Shown here in pieces: positions 29,631 through 42,959 of a DNA stretch of 64,000 bases. Both the position numbers and the translations under genes were made by a program. The stretch comes from Stereocaulon alpinum (taxonomy: Eukaryota > Ascomycota > Lecanoromycetes > Lecanorales > Stereocaulaceae): contig JAEUBA010000001.1 in NCBI GenBank assembly GCA_018257865.1, positions 1,178,001 to 1,242,000 on the forward strand, given 5' to 3'. The stretch's first letter is position 1; each line of letters begins with the position of its first letter. The notes beneath the pieces were generated by a model. The model saw only the letters and a program-made list of their open reading frames with translations. It did not search any database and was not told the DNA's origin.

Positions 29631-31496
29631 CTACAGCAGGACCATTCCAGCACCAACAAGCATTGCACTCGTAACGTACGCTGCAAGCCTGAGGATTCCG
29701 AAATCAAATGCAGGTACCGTAAGAACATGTGCAGCACCTTTGCTTGTGGAAGAAGATCCGCCACTGCCACTGCCACTGTTGCCATTGCCAGCACCTGAGA
29801 GACCAGTGGGTGGAGGTGCGTTAGAGATTGTTCCAGTCCCTTGAGCACCAGCTTGGCTGGTTATCGATGCGCAGCTCGAGGCAGCTCCTGCACTTTGTGT
29901 CTGAGCGTTCCCAGAGAAGTCGCAAGCTCCATTGTTCTGATTCTTACTCAAGTAGTACTGATTGTAGGCCCATGAGAGCTTCTGGGTAGCATTGCACATG
30001 GAATATGCCCCGTACACGCCGGTGGTTCCGTTGCCATTGATACCTCCACAACTGTTCGTACCACCGACGGTAGGACCACAGACGTAATTGAGTTCCTTAC
30101 TAAGATCGGTATCACTGAGACTTGGTTTGGCGACGCATTTGAGGCTTGACAGCATGCAACTGCAGATTGCTTCATTTGGAGTTGGTGGAAGTGCAGTGGC
30201 AGCCTGCCAGGTTGATGTCGTCGGGCAAGCCCGAGCAGAATTGGTTGGGGTGTAAGAAGCGGAGTTAGGACCCGTCGGGTTCACCTTGGCAATTTGAGTT
30301 GATAGATTATCAAAGTCCTTATTCGTAGTAGCTTTGTTGTCACTTCCGATGCTTACGACACCTGCACAACATCAGCATCTATACGAAGCCTACAGGCTAT
30401 GGAGCATACCGTAGTTGTTTGTTTCCTGGAAGTACATATAAACAATCCCACCAGACCATACTTTCGTCATATTGGTGCCGAACAATGCTAGGACTTCGTC
30501 GAAAGGTCGTGGCTCGACTTTATTGCAGCCGTATTCCGCGAAAAAGGCAGGGACATTATAGGTTGAGAATTCTTGCGTTCTGGCCTCGTATTGCGATTCA
30601 CTGTAGGAAGACGTACCGCACCAGGAGTAGATGTTGTAGCCCCAAAAGTCGATACTATTCGCAGGCGGGCCACAGTTAAAGTAGTCTGCAAGCTCTGTTC
30701 GAGTGTCGTCATCGTCTGTTGCGTACCCCACACCCATGGGCCGGTACTTCTTGGTGACGATGTAGGCTTTCATGTCTCGGACAGCTGCTTTGACGAAAGC
30801 ACTTGCAGCTGTATTGTTAGCCGCATTAGAGACTTCATTGCCTGCAAAGAAGCCCAGAGTGTTCGTGTAATTCGAAAAAGCATCAATGACACTAGCATAG
30901 CGGATATAGAGCTCCTCGGTCCACGCGGGGTTGTCCCTGTTGATGGATACGGTAGGATTTCCAAGATCTAGTACGACGTAGATGCCAGCCTTTGTGAGCA
31001 AGGACATACATTCTGAATGATCCTTGACAGGGTCAACGGCGTAGACACGGATGGTATTTGTTTGGAGCTGTTGCATAAGAGGGACATCGCGAGCGCAACT
31101 CGTAGGGTCGGCTAATGGATCGGTGTAGTTACCATTGGCGTTGGCAGTGGTGGAGCCGTTGCCTGTGAAATCCTCTACTACAAATTAGAGTCGATCATAT
31201 GCTGTGACCTGGACGTACTTACGTTGATAGGCTATGCCTTTAATGAAGCTAGAGGAAGAATATCAGCACCGAGGCCAGGTTCTTCAAATTCCCCATGACT
31301 CACAACTCTGTGCCGTTTGTCTTGTAGAAAAACTTGGATCCCTGCAGAGAGAAGCAGATCATCAACGCGGATTCTCACTATATGCAATTGTTGAAAGACA
31401 TACCTTGATTACGATCGGGTCAAGCTGAGCTACCGCTGACGCGGCAAACCAGCTCGCTGCTGCAATGGTAGTTGCGACAGCTCCGAAACCCTTCAT
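29631..31496 (-). CDS. GPI-anchored beta-1,3-glucanosyltransferase (GH72, Gas/Gel)
   Basis: 550 aa. Cuts and rejoins beta-1,3-glucan chains at the cell surface. Exons (minus) 31496-31404, 31341-31304, 31248-31223, 31174-30410 and 30361-29631; three small 5' exons. Signal peptide residues 1-24 (AATTIAAASWFAASAVAQ-like). GH72 domain about 28-330: FFIKGIAYQQDF, NTIRVYAVDP, acid/base Glu in GFFAGNEVSN, nucleophile Glu in PAFFAEYGCN. An X8/CBM43 cysteine-rich domain follows (SCMLSSLKCV ... ELNYVCG ... NGACDFSGNA), so it is the Gas1/Gas2-type subgroup with X8. Then a Ser/Gly linker and a hydrophobic tail from about 527, typical of a GPI signal with the attachment site near the SSSTSKGAA stretch. 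Divergent from FKS1. Confidence 0.95.
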
Positions 31497-33644
31497 CGTT
31501 GTTGGTGATGAATAAGATTATAATTAATTGAAGAAAGATAAGAGTGGTTGTTATGGAGCTGGTGAGACAAGCTGTGGAGTTGCGCCCCAGCGGCCTTCCG
31601 GTACTGCGTGGGAAAGTAGCAGGATGGTACAATTTAACGAAAGACTTGCGCGTTTGGAGTCAACGCTGGGTCGCTATGATCAGCGATCTAATGAAGGGAA
31701 AGGGAGGATGAACGAGAGTTGATTGTGGAGAGGTGTGATCGTGAGAGAGGCCAGAATGGAAGAAAGATGGCTTGGCAGACTTTTTCTGTACAAGTCGACA
31801 CACGAGTAAGTTAGTGGGTTGCCGCAGTCGCGCCCTGCCGGCACAGTTCTTCCAGGGGGTGGGGCTCGGCTCGGCTTTGTTTGGCGACACGCAATCCTCT
31901 CCCACTCCTGAGTCCTAACCACTAGATTGAAAGTCACGTGCACTATGGCGTCGTCGAGGCGACAACGGGTGAAAGCTTGAGCGTCTACACTGAAGCTTAG
32001 TCTTTCGCAACTGTTTCCGGTGAGCTTGCTTCGCAAATCTCCTTCTCAGCTGGAGCTACCAAAGTTGAGAAAGCATGCCTATTGAAGCAGAACTCAGCTC
32101 GGATCCGAATCAGGATCTCGGTTGGACAAAGGCGCGCTCTCAGGCCGGATGCATGTGGAAAGTTTGAGTGGCTATTCCAGGGGTGGACCTGTACTGCAGG
32201 TTGAGCTTACGGACGCCCAATACGTGTAATGTAATGCTGCGGGAGAATAGATTTCGTATCTATTTGTGAACCCTTACCCCTTATCCACCCGTCCCAACGC
32301 CGATCACGGGCATTATTCTAGCAACAGCTAGCGATCCTACGAAGCCAACAATTTAGCCAATCCTTTAACCGCTTGGAGCCACATCGCCACCAACTCCACC
32401 TATTTTTAACCCGCACATCATTTCTCTTGCTACCATAGGATGCTGGACAGCTGTGATGATCATGAAACCTGGCACCGTTGCTGTCAAAAACCAAGGACAG
32501 CAGTTGAGATGGCATTCTACAGATCTGCATTCCAATATTCACGACACTCCTAAAGGCATGAAGGAGGGAAGCGTGGGCATGGGGAGATATAGGGTTTGAG
32601 ATGACCTATCATCCTACGCGTGTCCTTAATATGAACTTCGCCTGATTTCAGGATCGAGGATTGGCCGTCGTCGTTGACCGATGGAATGATATTCGAGAAC
32701 CTCTTATTCTTCAAGCTATAGCACGAGGAAAATGATCGCATGATTTTTGAAGTTTCCTGCTTCAATAATCTTGAGAAATTTTGTCTATCTACTAGAACAT
32801 TGCGCGTAGAACACCCGTTGCGTCTCTTATGCTTGTCGCATGCGAAAGGCGGCGAATACGATATTGTAAGATTTGTATTGTAAAGAACAAGTGGAGGTTG
32901 TTACATCAGTACGAACGTTAGCCAATCAAATCTCCTATTTGCTGTAGATCCCCTTGGGCTTAGCGTCTTTCTGCAGTTGGCTGCTTCTCCCTATTTCCTT
33001 CAGCAATCCCCCTTCTCCTCACTTTGCACAAACTCTGCCAGACTCTCTTTTCCTGTACCTCAATTCATCTACCTGTCTTCGTTGCCGGTGATAGTTGTCG
33101 CTCGCTCGGGGTTGTCAGAGAGGGAGGAGGCCAGTGCTTCGTTTACTGGACCCTTTAGAAGGCACAGCGAAAAAACTTGGTAGCGCGGAGCAACTGCGCA
33201 GTCAACACCCTGACGCCTTCCTTCACCTTCGTTATCAAACAGCATAAACACACATCAAACATACGCAGCATCCTCAATCGTTTCAACAATCCATCCGCAA
33301 ACATTCTGAGACCGTCACTATAGTAACAACCAATAATTTCGAGGCTTGCTGAGACTCCTCGCTCGCTTTCGTACTACGTTTCAGGTCCACCGCACAACTC
33401 TACGCGACGGGCGGAAGGTGCACTTCGGCAGTTTCGGTCAACGCAATACTCCTTGAACTGAACGACCACTGTCGATGGGGAATAACTAAAGTGAGTTGCT
33501 GCGTCCCTAATGTTGCGGGAAGCCCACCTTCCTCGCTATTATACCTCTCATCCCTTGCCACTGCCCTGCGCCATCACATGTTCTTTGGATCATCCACTCA
33601 CCGCTATGCAGGCATACAACTGAAGCTCGCAATCCTCCTTCACC
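31497..33644. other. 2.1 kb divergent region between GAS/GEL and FKS1
   Basis: The largest gap in the window, separating two cell-wall genes that face away from each other. No supported gene; short ORFs here have no domain. Around 32990-33010 there is a pyrimidine-rich tract. Likely holds both promoters and a long FKS1 leader. Confidence 0.55.
33491..33611 (+). other. Possible intron in FKS1 5' leader
   Basis: A strong donor GTGAGT at 33491 and acceptor TATGCAG ending at 33611 with pyrimidine-rich sequence between, 33 bases before the FKS1 start codon. Suggests a 121-base leader intron; no coding evidence can test it. Confidence 0.35.
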
Positions 33645-36600
33645 ATGTCGGCCCATCCACAAGGCAACTACGACGATGGCTACGGCCATCAACCCCAGGC
33701 CACAGACTCCTACTACCAAGATGAGCACAATCAAGGGTACTATGATCAACAAGACTACCAGCACGGCGGCCAACCCCAAGAATACGGACACCAGGGAAAC
33801 GGTGGCTATTATGATGAGTCTGGGTACTACAACGCCGATGCCAGTAATCCATATCAACAAGATGGTGGATACTACGACGGGCAGCACCATCAAGGCTACC
33901 AAGATGAGTACTACAATGATCAGTACTACGATCAAGGAACGCCAGCTGCTGGCCAGCATGGTCAAAGCGGGTACGGAGCCAAGCCCAAGCGTCGTGGCCA
34001 CGATTCCGAGGAAGACTCCGAGACCTTTAGTGACTTCACTATGAGATCTGACATGGCTCGAGCTGCTGAAATGGACTACTATGGCCGCGGCGATGAGCGA
34101 TACACTAGTTACAACGATGGACAGGGCGGAGGCCGTGGCTATCGACCACCATCCTCTCAAATATCATATGGAGGCAATCGCTCTTCTGGTGCATCAACTC
34201 CAATTTATGGAATGGATTACGGCAATGTTCTGCCTGCAGGTCAAAGATCTCGCGAGCCCTACCCAGCCTGGACTTCAGAGGCTCAAATACCTGTTTCAAA
34301 GGAAGAAGTTGAGGACATATTCATGGACTTGACTGCAAAATTTGGCTTCCAACGAGATAGCATGAGGAACATGTACGATCACTTCATGACCCTCCTGGAC
34401 TCTCGCGCGTCTCGCATGACTCCAAACCAGGCACTACTTTCGCTTCACGCTGACTACATTGGCGGGGAGAATGCCAACTACCGACGTTGGTACTTTGCTG
34501 CGCATCTTGATCTAGATGACGCGGTCGGATTTGCCAACATGAAGCTCGGCAAAGCCAATAGAAGGACTCGCAAAGCTCGCAAAGCTGCAAAGAAGGCAGC
34601 CGACCAGACCAACCCCCAAAATGAAGACCAAACGCTCGAAAATCTTGAGGGCGATAACAGCTTGGAAGCAGCAGAGTATCGCTGGAAGACTCGCATGAAT
34701 CGTATGTCACAGCATGATCGTGTTCGACAAGTTGCCTTGTTCCTTCTCTGCTGGGGTGAGGCCAACCAGGTCCGCTTTATGCCTGAGTGCCTCTGCTTCA
34801 TCTTCAAATGCGCACTTGACTACCTCGCGACCCCAGAATGTCAAAATCGAGTTGAGCCCATTGAAGAATGCACCTATCTGAATAACGTCATCACACCATT
34901 GTACCAATACTGTCGTGATCAAGGGTATGAGATTCAAGACGGCAAATTTGTCCGACGCGAGAAAGACCACAGCAGTGTCATTGGATACGACGACATCAAC
35001 CAGCTCTTTTGGTACCCCGAGGGTATTGAGCGAATCATAATGGAAGACAAGACCAGAATTGTCGACTTCCCAGCAGGAGAGAGATATAACAAGCTTGCTC
35101 ACGTTGTGTGGAACAAGGTCTTCTTCAAAACTTACAAGGAGACAAGATCATGGTTTCATTTGATCGTCAATTTCAACCGCATATGGGTCATTCATCTGAG
35201 CGCCTTCTGGTTTTACACCGCTTTCAACTCGCCAACGTTCTATACCAGTGGATACCGGCAGCAATTCAACGATCAGCCAAAACGTGCAGCACATTGGTCT
35301 GCCGTGGCGCTCGGCGGTACCGTTGCTTCTTTCATCATGATCATCGCTTCCGTCATCGAATGGGCCTACGTCCCTCGTCGGTGGGCTGGTGCTCAGCATC
35401 TGACAAAACGCCTGTTCTTCCTCCTTGGTGTCTTTGTCCTTAACATCGCGCCTAGTGTGTACATCTTCGGTATCAAACAAACCGGCATTATCGCCAATGT
35501 TCTCGGGCCCGTCCAATTCTTCGTTGCGCTTGCGACGTTCTTCTTCTTTGCCATTGTGCCGCTCGGCGGTTTATTTGGCAGTTATATGAAAAAGAATTCG
35601 CGGCAATACGTGGCAAGCCAGACATTTACGGCAAGCTATCCCCGTCTGAAGGGTAATGATATGTGGATGTCCTATGGTCTATGGACTATGGTGTTCGCAG
35701 CCAAACTCACCGAATCCTACTTCTTCTTGACCCTCTCATTCCGTGACCCGATTCGCATTCTGTCCACCATGAAGATCAGCAGATGTAAAGGAGACGCAAT
35801 CATCGGCACTATTCTGTGCAAACAGCAACCCAAGATTCTTCTCGGCCTTATGTTCGTCACTGACATATGCCTGTTCTTCCTGGACACCTATCTCTGGTAT
35901 ATCATATTGAATTGCGTCTTCTCCGTGGCTAGGTCCTTCTACCTCGGTGTGTCAATCTGGACTCCTTGGAGGAACATTTTCTCTCGCCTGCCAAAACGTA
36001 TATATTCGAAGATTCTCGCGACCACAGACATGGAAATCAAATACAAGCCAAAGGTACTAATATCTCAGATCTGGAACGCCATCGTTATATCCATGTACCG
36101 AGAGCATCTTTTGGCCATTGATCACGTACAAAAGCTGCTCTATCACCAGGTACCGTCTGAACAGGAAGGCAAGAGAACCCTCCGAGCCCCAACCTTTTTT
36201 GTGTCTCAAGAGGACCACTCATTCAAGACCGAATTTTTCCCAGCGCTGAGCGAAGCTGAACGTCGTATTTCGTTCTTCGCCCAATCTCTGTCGACGCCAA
36301 TTCCTGAACCCCTACCCGTGGATAACATGCCAACTTTCACCGTCTTGATCCCACATTACGGAGAAAAAATTCTTCTCTCTCTGCGCGAAATCATCCGCGA
36401 GGACGAACCCTACTCAAGAGTAACACTGTTGGAATACCTGAAGCAGTTACACCCCCACGAGTGGGATTGCTTCGTTAAGGACACAAAAATTCTGGCCGAC
36501 GAAACCTCTCAATTCAACGGAGACTATGAGAAGACCGAGAAGGATACTGCAAAGAGCAAGATCGATGATCTTCCTTTCTACTGTATTGGCTTCAAATCCG

Positions 36601-39470
36601 CCGCGCCCGAGTATACACTGCGTACCCGGATTTGGGCTTCGTTGCGCTCGCAGACTCTCTACCGCACTATTTCAGGCTTCATGAACTACAGCCGTGCTAT
36701 CAAGCTTCTGTATCGTGTCGAAAACCCAGAGGTCGTACAAATGTTCGGAGGTAATTCTGACAAACTTGAACGCGAGCTTGAGCGTATGGCTCGCCGAAAG
36801 TTCAAGATCATTGTCTCCATGCAACGGTATGCCAAGTTCAACAAGGAAGAGCGCGAGAACACCGAGTTCCTTCTCAGAGCTTACCCTGACCTGCAAATCG
36901 CCTATCTGGACGAGGAACCCCCTCTCAATGAGGGTGAGGAGCCCCGTCTCTACTCTGCCCTCATTGATGGTCACTCCGAACTTATGGACAATGCGATGAG
37001 ACGTCCCAAGTTCCGTATTCAGCTTTCCGGCAATCCTATTCTTGGTGACGGTAAATCAGACAACCAGAACCACGCGCTCATCTTCTACCGCGGCGAGTAC
37101 ATCCAGCTGATCGATGCCAATCAAGATAACTATCTTGAAGAATGCCTAAAGATCCGAAGCGTACTGGCAGAATTCGAAGAGATGACAACTGACAATGTCT
37201 CGCCATACACACCGGGACTTCCAGCAAATAAGACTGCACCTGTAGCCATTCTTGGTGCCCGTGAATATATCTTTTCGGAGAACATTGGTATCCTAGGAGA
37301 CGTCGCCGCTGGCAAGGAACAAACGTTTGGTACCCTCTTCTCGCGCACTCTGGCCCAGATTGGTGGAAAATTGCATTATGGGCATCCTGATTTCCTCAAC
37401 GGTATCTTCATGAGCACTCGAGGCGGTGTTTCCAAAGCGCAAAAAGGGCTGCATCTGAACGAAGATATCTATGCTGGTATGAACGCTTTGATCCGTGGTG
37501 GCCGAATAAAGCACTGCGAATACTACCAGTGCGGCAAAGGTCGTGACCTTGGCTTTGGGTCTATTCTGAACTTCACAACTAAAATCGGTACTGGGATGGG
37601 AGAGCAGATGCTTTCTCGAGAATATTATTATCTCGGCACTCAGCTTCCCCTGGACCGCTTCCTATCGTTCTACTACGCCCACCCTGGCTTCCACATCAAC
37701 AACTTGTTCATTATTGCGTCACTACAGATGTTCATGATCTGTCTGATCAATATTGGAGCTCTCCGCCACGAGACCATCATCTGCCATTATGACAGGAACA
37801 AGCCAATCACCGATCCATTACTGCCCACCGGATGTGCTAACCTTTCCCCTATACTCGACTGGGTCTTCCGTTGCGTTCTGTCTATCTTCATCGTGTTCTT
37901 TATCTCGTTCGTACCACTAGTGGTGCAGGAGCTCACGGAACGTGGATTCTGGCGAGCAGCAACTCGATTGGCCAAGCATTTCTCATCATTCTCGCCTCTG
38001 TTCGAAGTGTTTGTCTGCCAGATCTACGCCAACTCGCTCAGTCAGGACCTTTCCTACGGTGGTGCCCGCTACATTGGTACTGGGCGTGGTTTCGCAACGG
38101 CACGTATCCCATTCGGAGTTCTCTACTCGAGGTTTGCAGGTCCGTCAATCTATCTGGGCTCGCGACTATTGATGATGCTGCTGTTCGCCACCCTGACAAT
38201 CTGGGGTACTGAGCTGGTATACTTTTGGGTGTCTCTGCTTGCTTTCTGCATCTCACCATTCCTTTTCAACCCCCACCAATTTTCGTGGAATGACTTCTTC
38301 ATTGATTATCGTGACTTCTTAAGATGGCTGTCGCGTGGAAATTCAAGGTCTCATGCATCTTCTTGGATCGCTTTCTGTCGTCTTTCCAGAACTCGTATCA
38401 CTGGTTACAAGCGGAAAGCGCTTGGGGAACCCTCATCCAAGCTTTCCGGCGACGCGCCTCGTGCACACTTCACCAATATCTTCGTTGCCGAGCTCGTCAG
38501 CCCCTTGTTGCTCGTGGCGGTCACATTAATACCGTACCTCTTCATCAACGCACAGACCGGCGTTAAAGATAACAAAAAGGCGACCAATTCCCTCATCCGG
38601 CTTGCGGCCGTTGCCTTTGCTCCAATTGCGATCAACGCTGGGGTGTTGGGTGGTTTGTTCGGTATGGCATGCTGTATGGGACCTCTACTGAGCATGTGCT
38701 GCAAAAAGTTTGGTTCAGTCCTCGCTGCTATAGCTCACGGTACAGCTGTCATCATGCTGCTCGCATTCTTCGAAGTAATGTTCTTCCTCGAGGGCTGGGT
38801 ATTCGCCAAAGCACTGCTAGGCATGATTGCGGTGGTCGCTTTGCAAAGATTCATCCTTAAGCTGATCATTGCGCTTGCCCTTACACGTGAGTTTAAATCG
38901 GATTCGTCAAACATTGCCTGGTGGACAGGTAAATGGTACAACATGGGTTGGCACTCGCTCTCGCAGCCTGGCAGAGAGTACCTTTGCAAGATTACCGAAC
39001 TTAGCTTTTTCGCGGCGGATTTCGTCTTGGGGCATTTCCTCCTCTTTGTCATGCTTCCAGTCATCGCTGTCCCCTACATCGACAAGCTTCATTCGGTCAT
39101 GCTTTTCTGGCTCCGACCAAGGTAAGTCCCCACCAGTTCCTGTTCGAAGCCATCATATCACTAAACAGTCTACAGTCGTCAAATTCGTCCACCAATCTAC
39201 TCATTGAAGCAATCGAAGCTACGCAAGCGCAGAGTCATCCGCTTCGCTATGCTCTACTTCTTCATGTTCATCATCTTCTTGTGCTTGATCATTGGACCGA
39301 TTGTTGCCAGCAAGTTCCTCAAGTCGCTGCCAAGTCTTCCCATGAACCTCTTGCAACCGACAGGCCAGGACAACAATGACACCAGCAGCGTCATCACTGG
39401 TGGCGGGATTAACCTGCCGATTGGTGCAGCCAATTCTGCTGCAGCAACCTCTGCTTCAACAACGGGATGA
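33645..39470 (+). CDS. FKS1: 1,3-beta-glucan synthase catalytic subunit
   Basis: 1,923 aa, full length. Polymerises UDP-glucose into beta-1,3-glucan across the plasma membrane; target of echinocandins. Exons 33645-39121 and 39176-39470. The N-terminus is a Tyr/Gln/Gly/Asp-rich cytosolic tail of about 120 residues. The FKS1 domain 1 follows (ALFLLCWGEANQVRFMPEC), then a membrane block from about residue 510, a large cytosolic catalytic region (VLIPHYGEKILLSLREIIRE; LIDANQDNYLEECLKIRSVL; GKGRDLGFGSILNFTTKIG), and a second membrane block. Echinocandin hot spot 1 reads FLTLSFRDP (about 694-702) and hot spot 2 reads DWVFRCVLSI (about 1405-1414). The last exon adds a final membrane span and a Ser/Ala tail. 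No defect seen. Start context is CACCATG. Confidence 0.98.
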
Positions 39471-40034
39471 TATTCGCAATTCGTTATCGAAATGTACAAA
39501 TACCTGAGTGTAAGCCAGAGGCTTGTCTCCGTACGCGGTAAACTCTAATGATAGCATATGGAGCACATTCAGTGTCTATCTTCTTTGTTTGGGGGGGACC
39601 ATTGGCGCATGGGATAGACACTATCATTCGTTTAGTGCATTTTGCACATGGATGTACTTCTTCAGCAACAATGCATATTTACGTAACTGGACAGTGGTGG
39701 ATGAAGACTACTAGTAATGGACGTGTTCTGGCTTGAATGGTTGGCATGGCAAGGCATATCAAGCCTCCGGGCTTCTTCGACGAACGGTGTACCTAGATTA
39801 TAGCACAACTAGATTTCTTGCTTCCTCGATGCTTCGAAGACATCTTCAACGAAATCGATGATCTCCCCGCACCCTTTCACCGAGTGCGAATTGTAAAGAC
39901 TAAGCCAAGAATGTGAGAGTGGTAAGGCTGAAGCTAGCCTGCCTCGCCTGTCAGCGTGTGCTTAAGATTGATGAGCTCTGGCTGCCGGCCATCTACGCAA
40001 ATTCGACAACCCTTCTCAAGTCCCCCATGGCACT
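39471..40034. other. Intergenic, FKS1 3' side and LCB1 promoter
   Basis: 564 bases between two plus-strand genes. No gene seen. Confidence 0.4.
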
Positions 40035-41781
40035 ATGGACTTGCAGTATGCCCAGCATTGGCTCAATGACATCCTAAAGGAAGTATCAACGCAATTCCAG
40101 AAAGTTCCTGGCTCCGCAATCTTCCTGCGATATGTGAAGTCGAGCTACCAGAACGACCCGGTGCGGTCTGCTGTCGAGCTCTTTCTTGTCTTGTTTGCCA
40201 TTCGGTACCTCCTGTCGCCAAAGTACTCAACGCAGAAGAAATCATATGTAACATTATCAGATGAGGCTTGTTATCTCCGCCTGCAGCCCCTATCAATTTG
40301 CTGACCTTTGAATAGGAGGTTGACGAGCTCGTGGACGACTGGACGCCTGAACCTCTTGTCGCGCCACAAACACATTTCGAAGAAGCAGAAAATGAAAAAC
40401 GACCTGTTATCGTTGGGTGCGCTGTCCCAATTATACCACTCAGGGTATCATGTTTAAGCAGGACTGATACAGTGCAGACCTACTGGTCCGAAGTCAAAGC
40501 TGTCAAATGGCCGCACCGTGACCAACCTCGCCTCTTACAATTTTTACAACCTAGTCGGGAATGAAAGCCTCAAGGAGAAGGCTATACAAGTCCTCCGTAC
40601 CCACGGCGTCGGCCCTTGCAGCCCTCCAGGTTTCTATGGCACTCAGGATGTCCACATTAAGACCGAAGCAGACATAGCGGCGCATCTAGGTGCTCCAGCA
40701 TGCATCATGTATGCTCAAGCTTTCTCTACTATCTCGAGTGTCATACCGGCGTTTTCGAAGCGAGGGGACATCATTGTGGCGGATAGCGCCGTCAATTATG
40801 CGATTCGGAAAGGAATACAGATATCGAGAAGTACGGTCCGCTGGTATGAGCATAACGATCTAGAGGATATGGAGCGGGTGCTGGGCAAGGTTGTAAGGGA
40901 GCAGAGCAAGAAGCCTTTGACGCGAAGGTTCATTGTCACGGAGGGTTTATTCGAAAATGTTGGAGACATGTTGGATTTACCAAAGACAGTACGTCTAGAG
41001 GGTCTTGTCATGGACTTGGTGGCTGATGGGTGGGCTACAGATTGAGCTTAAGCTCAAATACAAATTCCGCTTGATACTGGACGAGACATGGTCGTTCGGG
41101 GTACTTGGGAGAACAGGCAGGGGAATAACGGAGCAACAGAACGTCGACGCGGCGGAAGTCGATATGATAGTTGGCTCTCTGGCCGGCCCGCTCTGTGCTG
41201 GTGGTGGCTTTTGCGCAGGCTCAGACGAGATTGTCGAGCATCAACGGATCTCGGCAGCCGCGTATACCTTTTCGGCTGCCCTTCCAGCGATGTTGGCTAC
41301 CACAGCCAGCGAAGTGCTGTCAATGCTAGAAACCAACCCGGAAATGCTTACTTCGGTAAGGGACAACATCAAGACTATGTGGGCGCAGCTGGACCCTAGG
41401 AGTGACTGGGTACATTGCACAAGCTCTGCGGAGAATCCGATTATGATCTTGGCTTTGAAATTAGAGGTGATCCTTGGTAGGAAATTAAGCATGGCGGATC
41501 AGGAGCAGTTGTTGCAAGATGTCGTTGATGAGGTAACTTAAGAGACCTCAGTACCAAAGAATCATGCTGATATTCGTTTGCAGACTTTAGCAAACGGAGT
41601 CATGATAACAAGGGTCAAGAGCATGCCTCGAGCCATCAACGCAACAAGCAAGGACGTTGGATGGGAACTTCAGCCGGCACTGAAGGTCTGCATCACGTCT
41701 GGACTGTCGAGGAAGGAAATTGAGAGGGCGGGAATAACTATTCGTCATGCTGTTACCAAAATAATGACCAGAAGGAGATAA
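40035..41781 (+). CDS. LCB1: Serine palmitoyltransferase subunit 1
   Basis: 510 aa. Regulatory/structural half of the ER enzyme that condenses serine with palmitoyl-CoA, the first step of sphingolipid synthesis. Exons 40035-40265, 40316-40416, 40478-40988, 41041-41532 and 41584-41781. N-terminal membrane span about residues 45-65 (VELFLVLFAIRYLL). AAT-fold landmarks: WTPEPLV, LASYNFYNLVGNE, GVGPCSPPGFYGTQDVH and DETWSFGVLGRTGRG, the Lcb1-specific loop lacking the PLP lysine found in Lcb2. The first intron appears to use a GC donor (GAG|GCTTGT); the nearest GT donor, 18 bases earlier, would delete six conserved residues. Other introns are canonical. Confidence 0.93.
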
Positions 41782-42959
41782 CAGACTTGTGGACGTAGTT
41801 GTTGTATACTACTTACAAATTCTAATCATAGGACCAAGCTTTGGCATAGATGTGGCTGATGATTGATACTAACTGTGCAGGCTCTGAACTTTCCATTGCT
41901 CACGCAGCGAATCAGCATTTGTTGGTTCCTGCATTGCAAGTAGAAGTACGTCGTGCCGCAAAACTTTCAGGGGTCTGGCGGGACAAGCCGCGGGCTGTCA
42001 TCGTGCACAACGTCTTGGGAGTCATGAGGATTCAATTTGTGTCTACCGTGTGATCTTGGTCGAACAGCTACTTCTGGCCTTTCCCTTGGATGATGCGCAG
42101 TCGTAAAGTCATGAATTGTCATGGATCGTGTCTCTGCTGCGAAGCTACCGTTGGCTTGTGATTTGCCTTCTTCGAGCCCAAACAAGCTCTAGCATCATGA
42201 ATGTCGAGAGCTTCATAGAGCGAAAGTGGTTCAACCCCACTCGCAAGACACGACACCAAAGACTCCAAAATGTACCAAGTGAAGACGGAGATATTCGGAA
42301 GGCGCGATACGTATGAGAGAGTCGCGTGGGATAACAGCGCAAGGAGGCTCTGGTGAAACGCCAACAGCGTCCCACCACCTTTTAACAAACCCTTCTCAAT
42401 TTCTCCTTCTATATCCGCTTTTGTCAAGTCAGCGCGATGCGCATGAGAGAAACTGGACTGTTCTGGCACCAGAGCGTAATGCTCTCAAACATTCCCCACC
42501 GCAGTGAAGCACCACAGAGCGTCATCACGCGGCTTCGGCTCTAGGACCCATTCACAGCAATTTGCAGCACCATGTCGCATTGACAACACTTTCATTGGCG
42601 TGCTCGTCGACTGCCTTTGTTGATATTACCTTCATTTCAAGTCCTCAAAGACCGCCCACACCTTCTCTTCTTACTTATTACTTGTCAACAGACCCTAGGT
42701 GGCTTATTGAACCGAACGAGCAATCTCTGCTGTACAGGCAGCCCGTCCATGTCGATTACCCAAAGACAAAGCGCTTTCACACGTACGTCTCCCTTGTGCT
42801 ACACACCAAATCGCTCCAACTCCGACTTTGCAACGCCATCTCCTCTTTGGTTCTCCACGTCCTAACATTGCCATTAGTAACAGACTACCCTTCTGGTCAA
42901 GATCTGAGGCCCAGAGCCTTCTAATACTTACTCTAGGTCTACGGATGTCCCGTTTTACG
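41782..42959. other. Intergenic, LCB1 3' side and GH17 promoter
   Basis: About 1.2 kb with no supported gene. Short frames around 42119-42469 (minus) and 42562-42924 (plus) show no domain. ACTTACTCTAG before the GH17 start at 42926-42936 could be a leader intron end. Confidence 0.45.

Noticed and set aside
33507..34160. 217-codon minus-strand ORF opposite the FKS1 start
   Set aside because: Hydrophobic low complexity made by the antisense of Tyr/Gln/Asp codons in the FKS1 tail.
42562..42924. 120-codon plus-strand ORF upstream of the GH17 gene
   Set aside because: No domain; the GH17 signal peptide sets the start at 42960, so this is promoter or leader.
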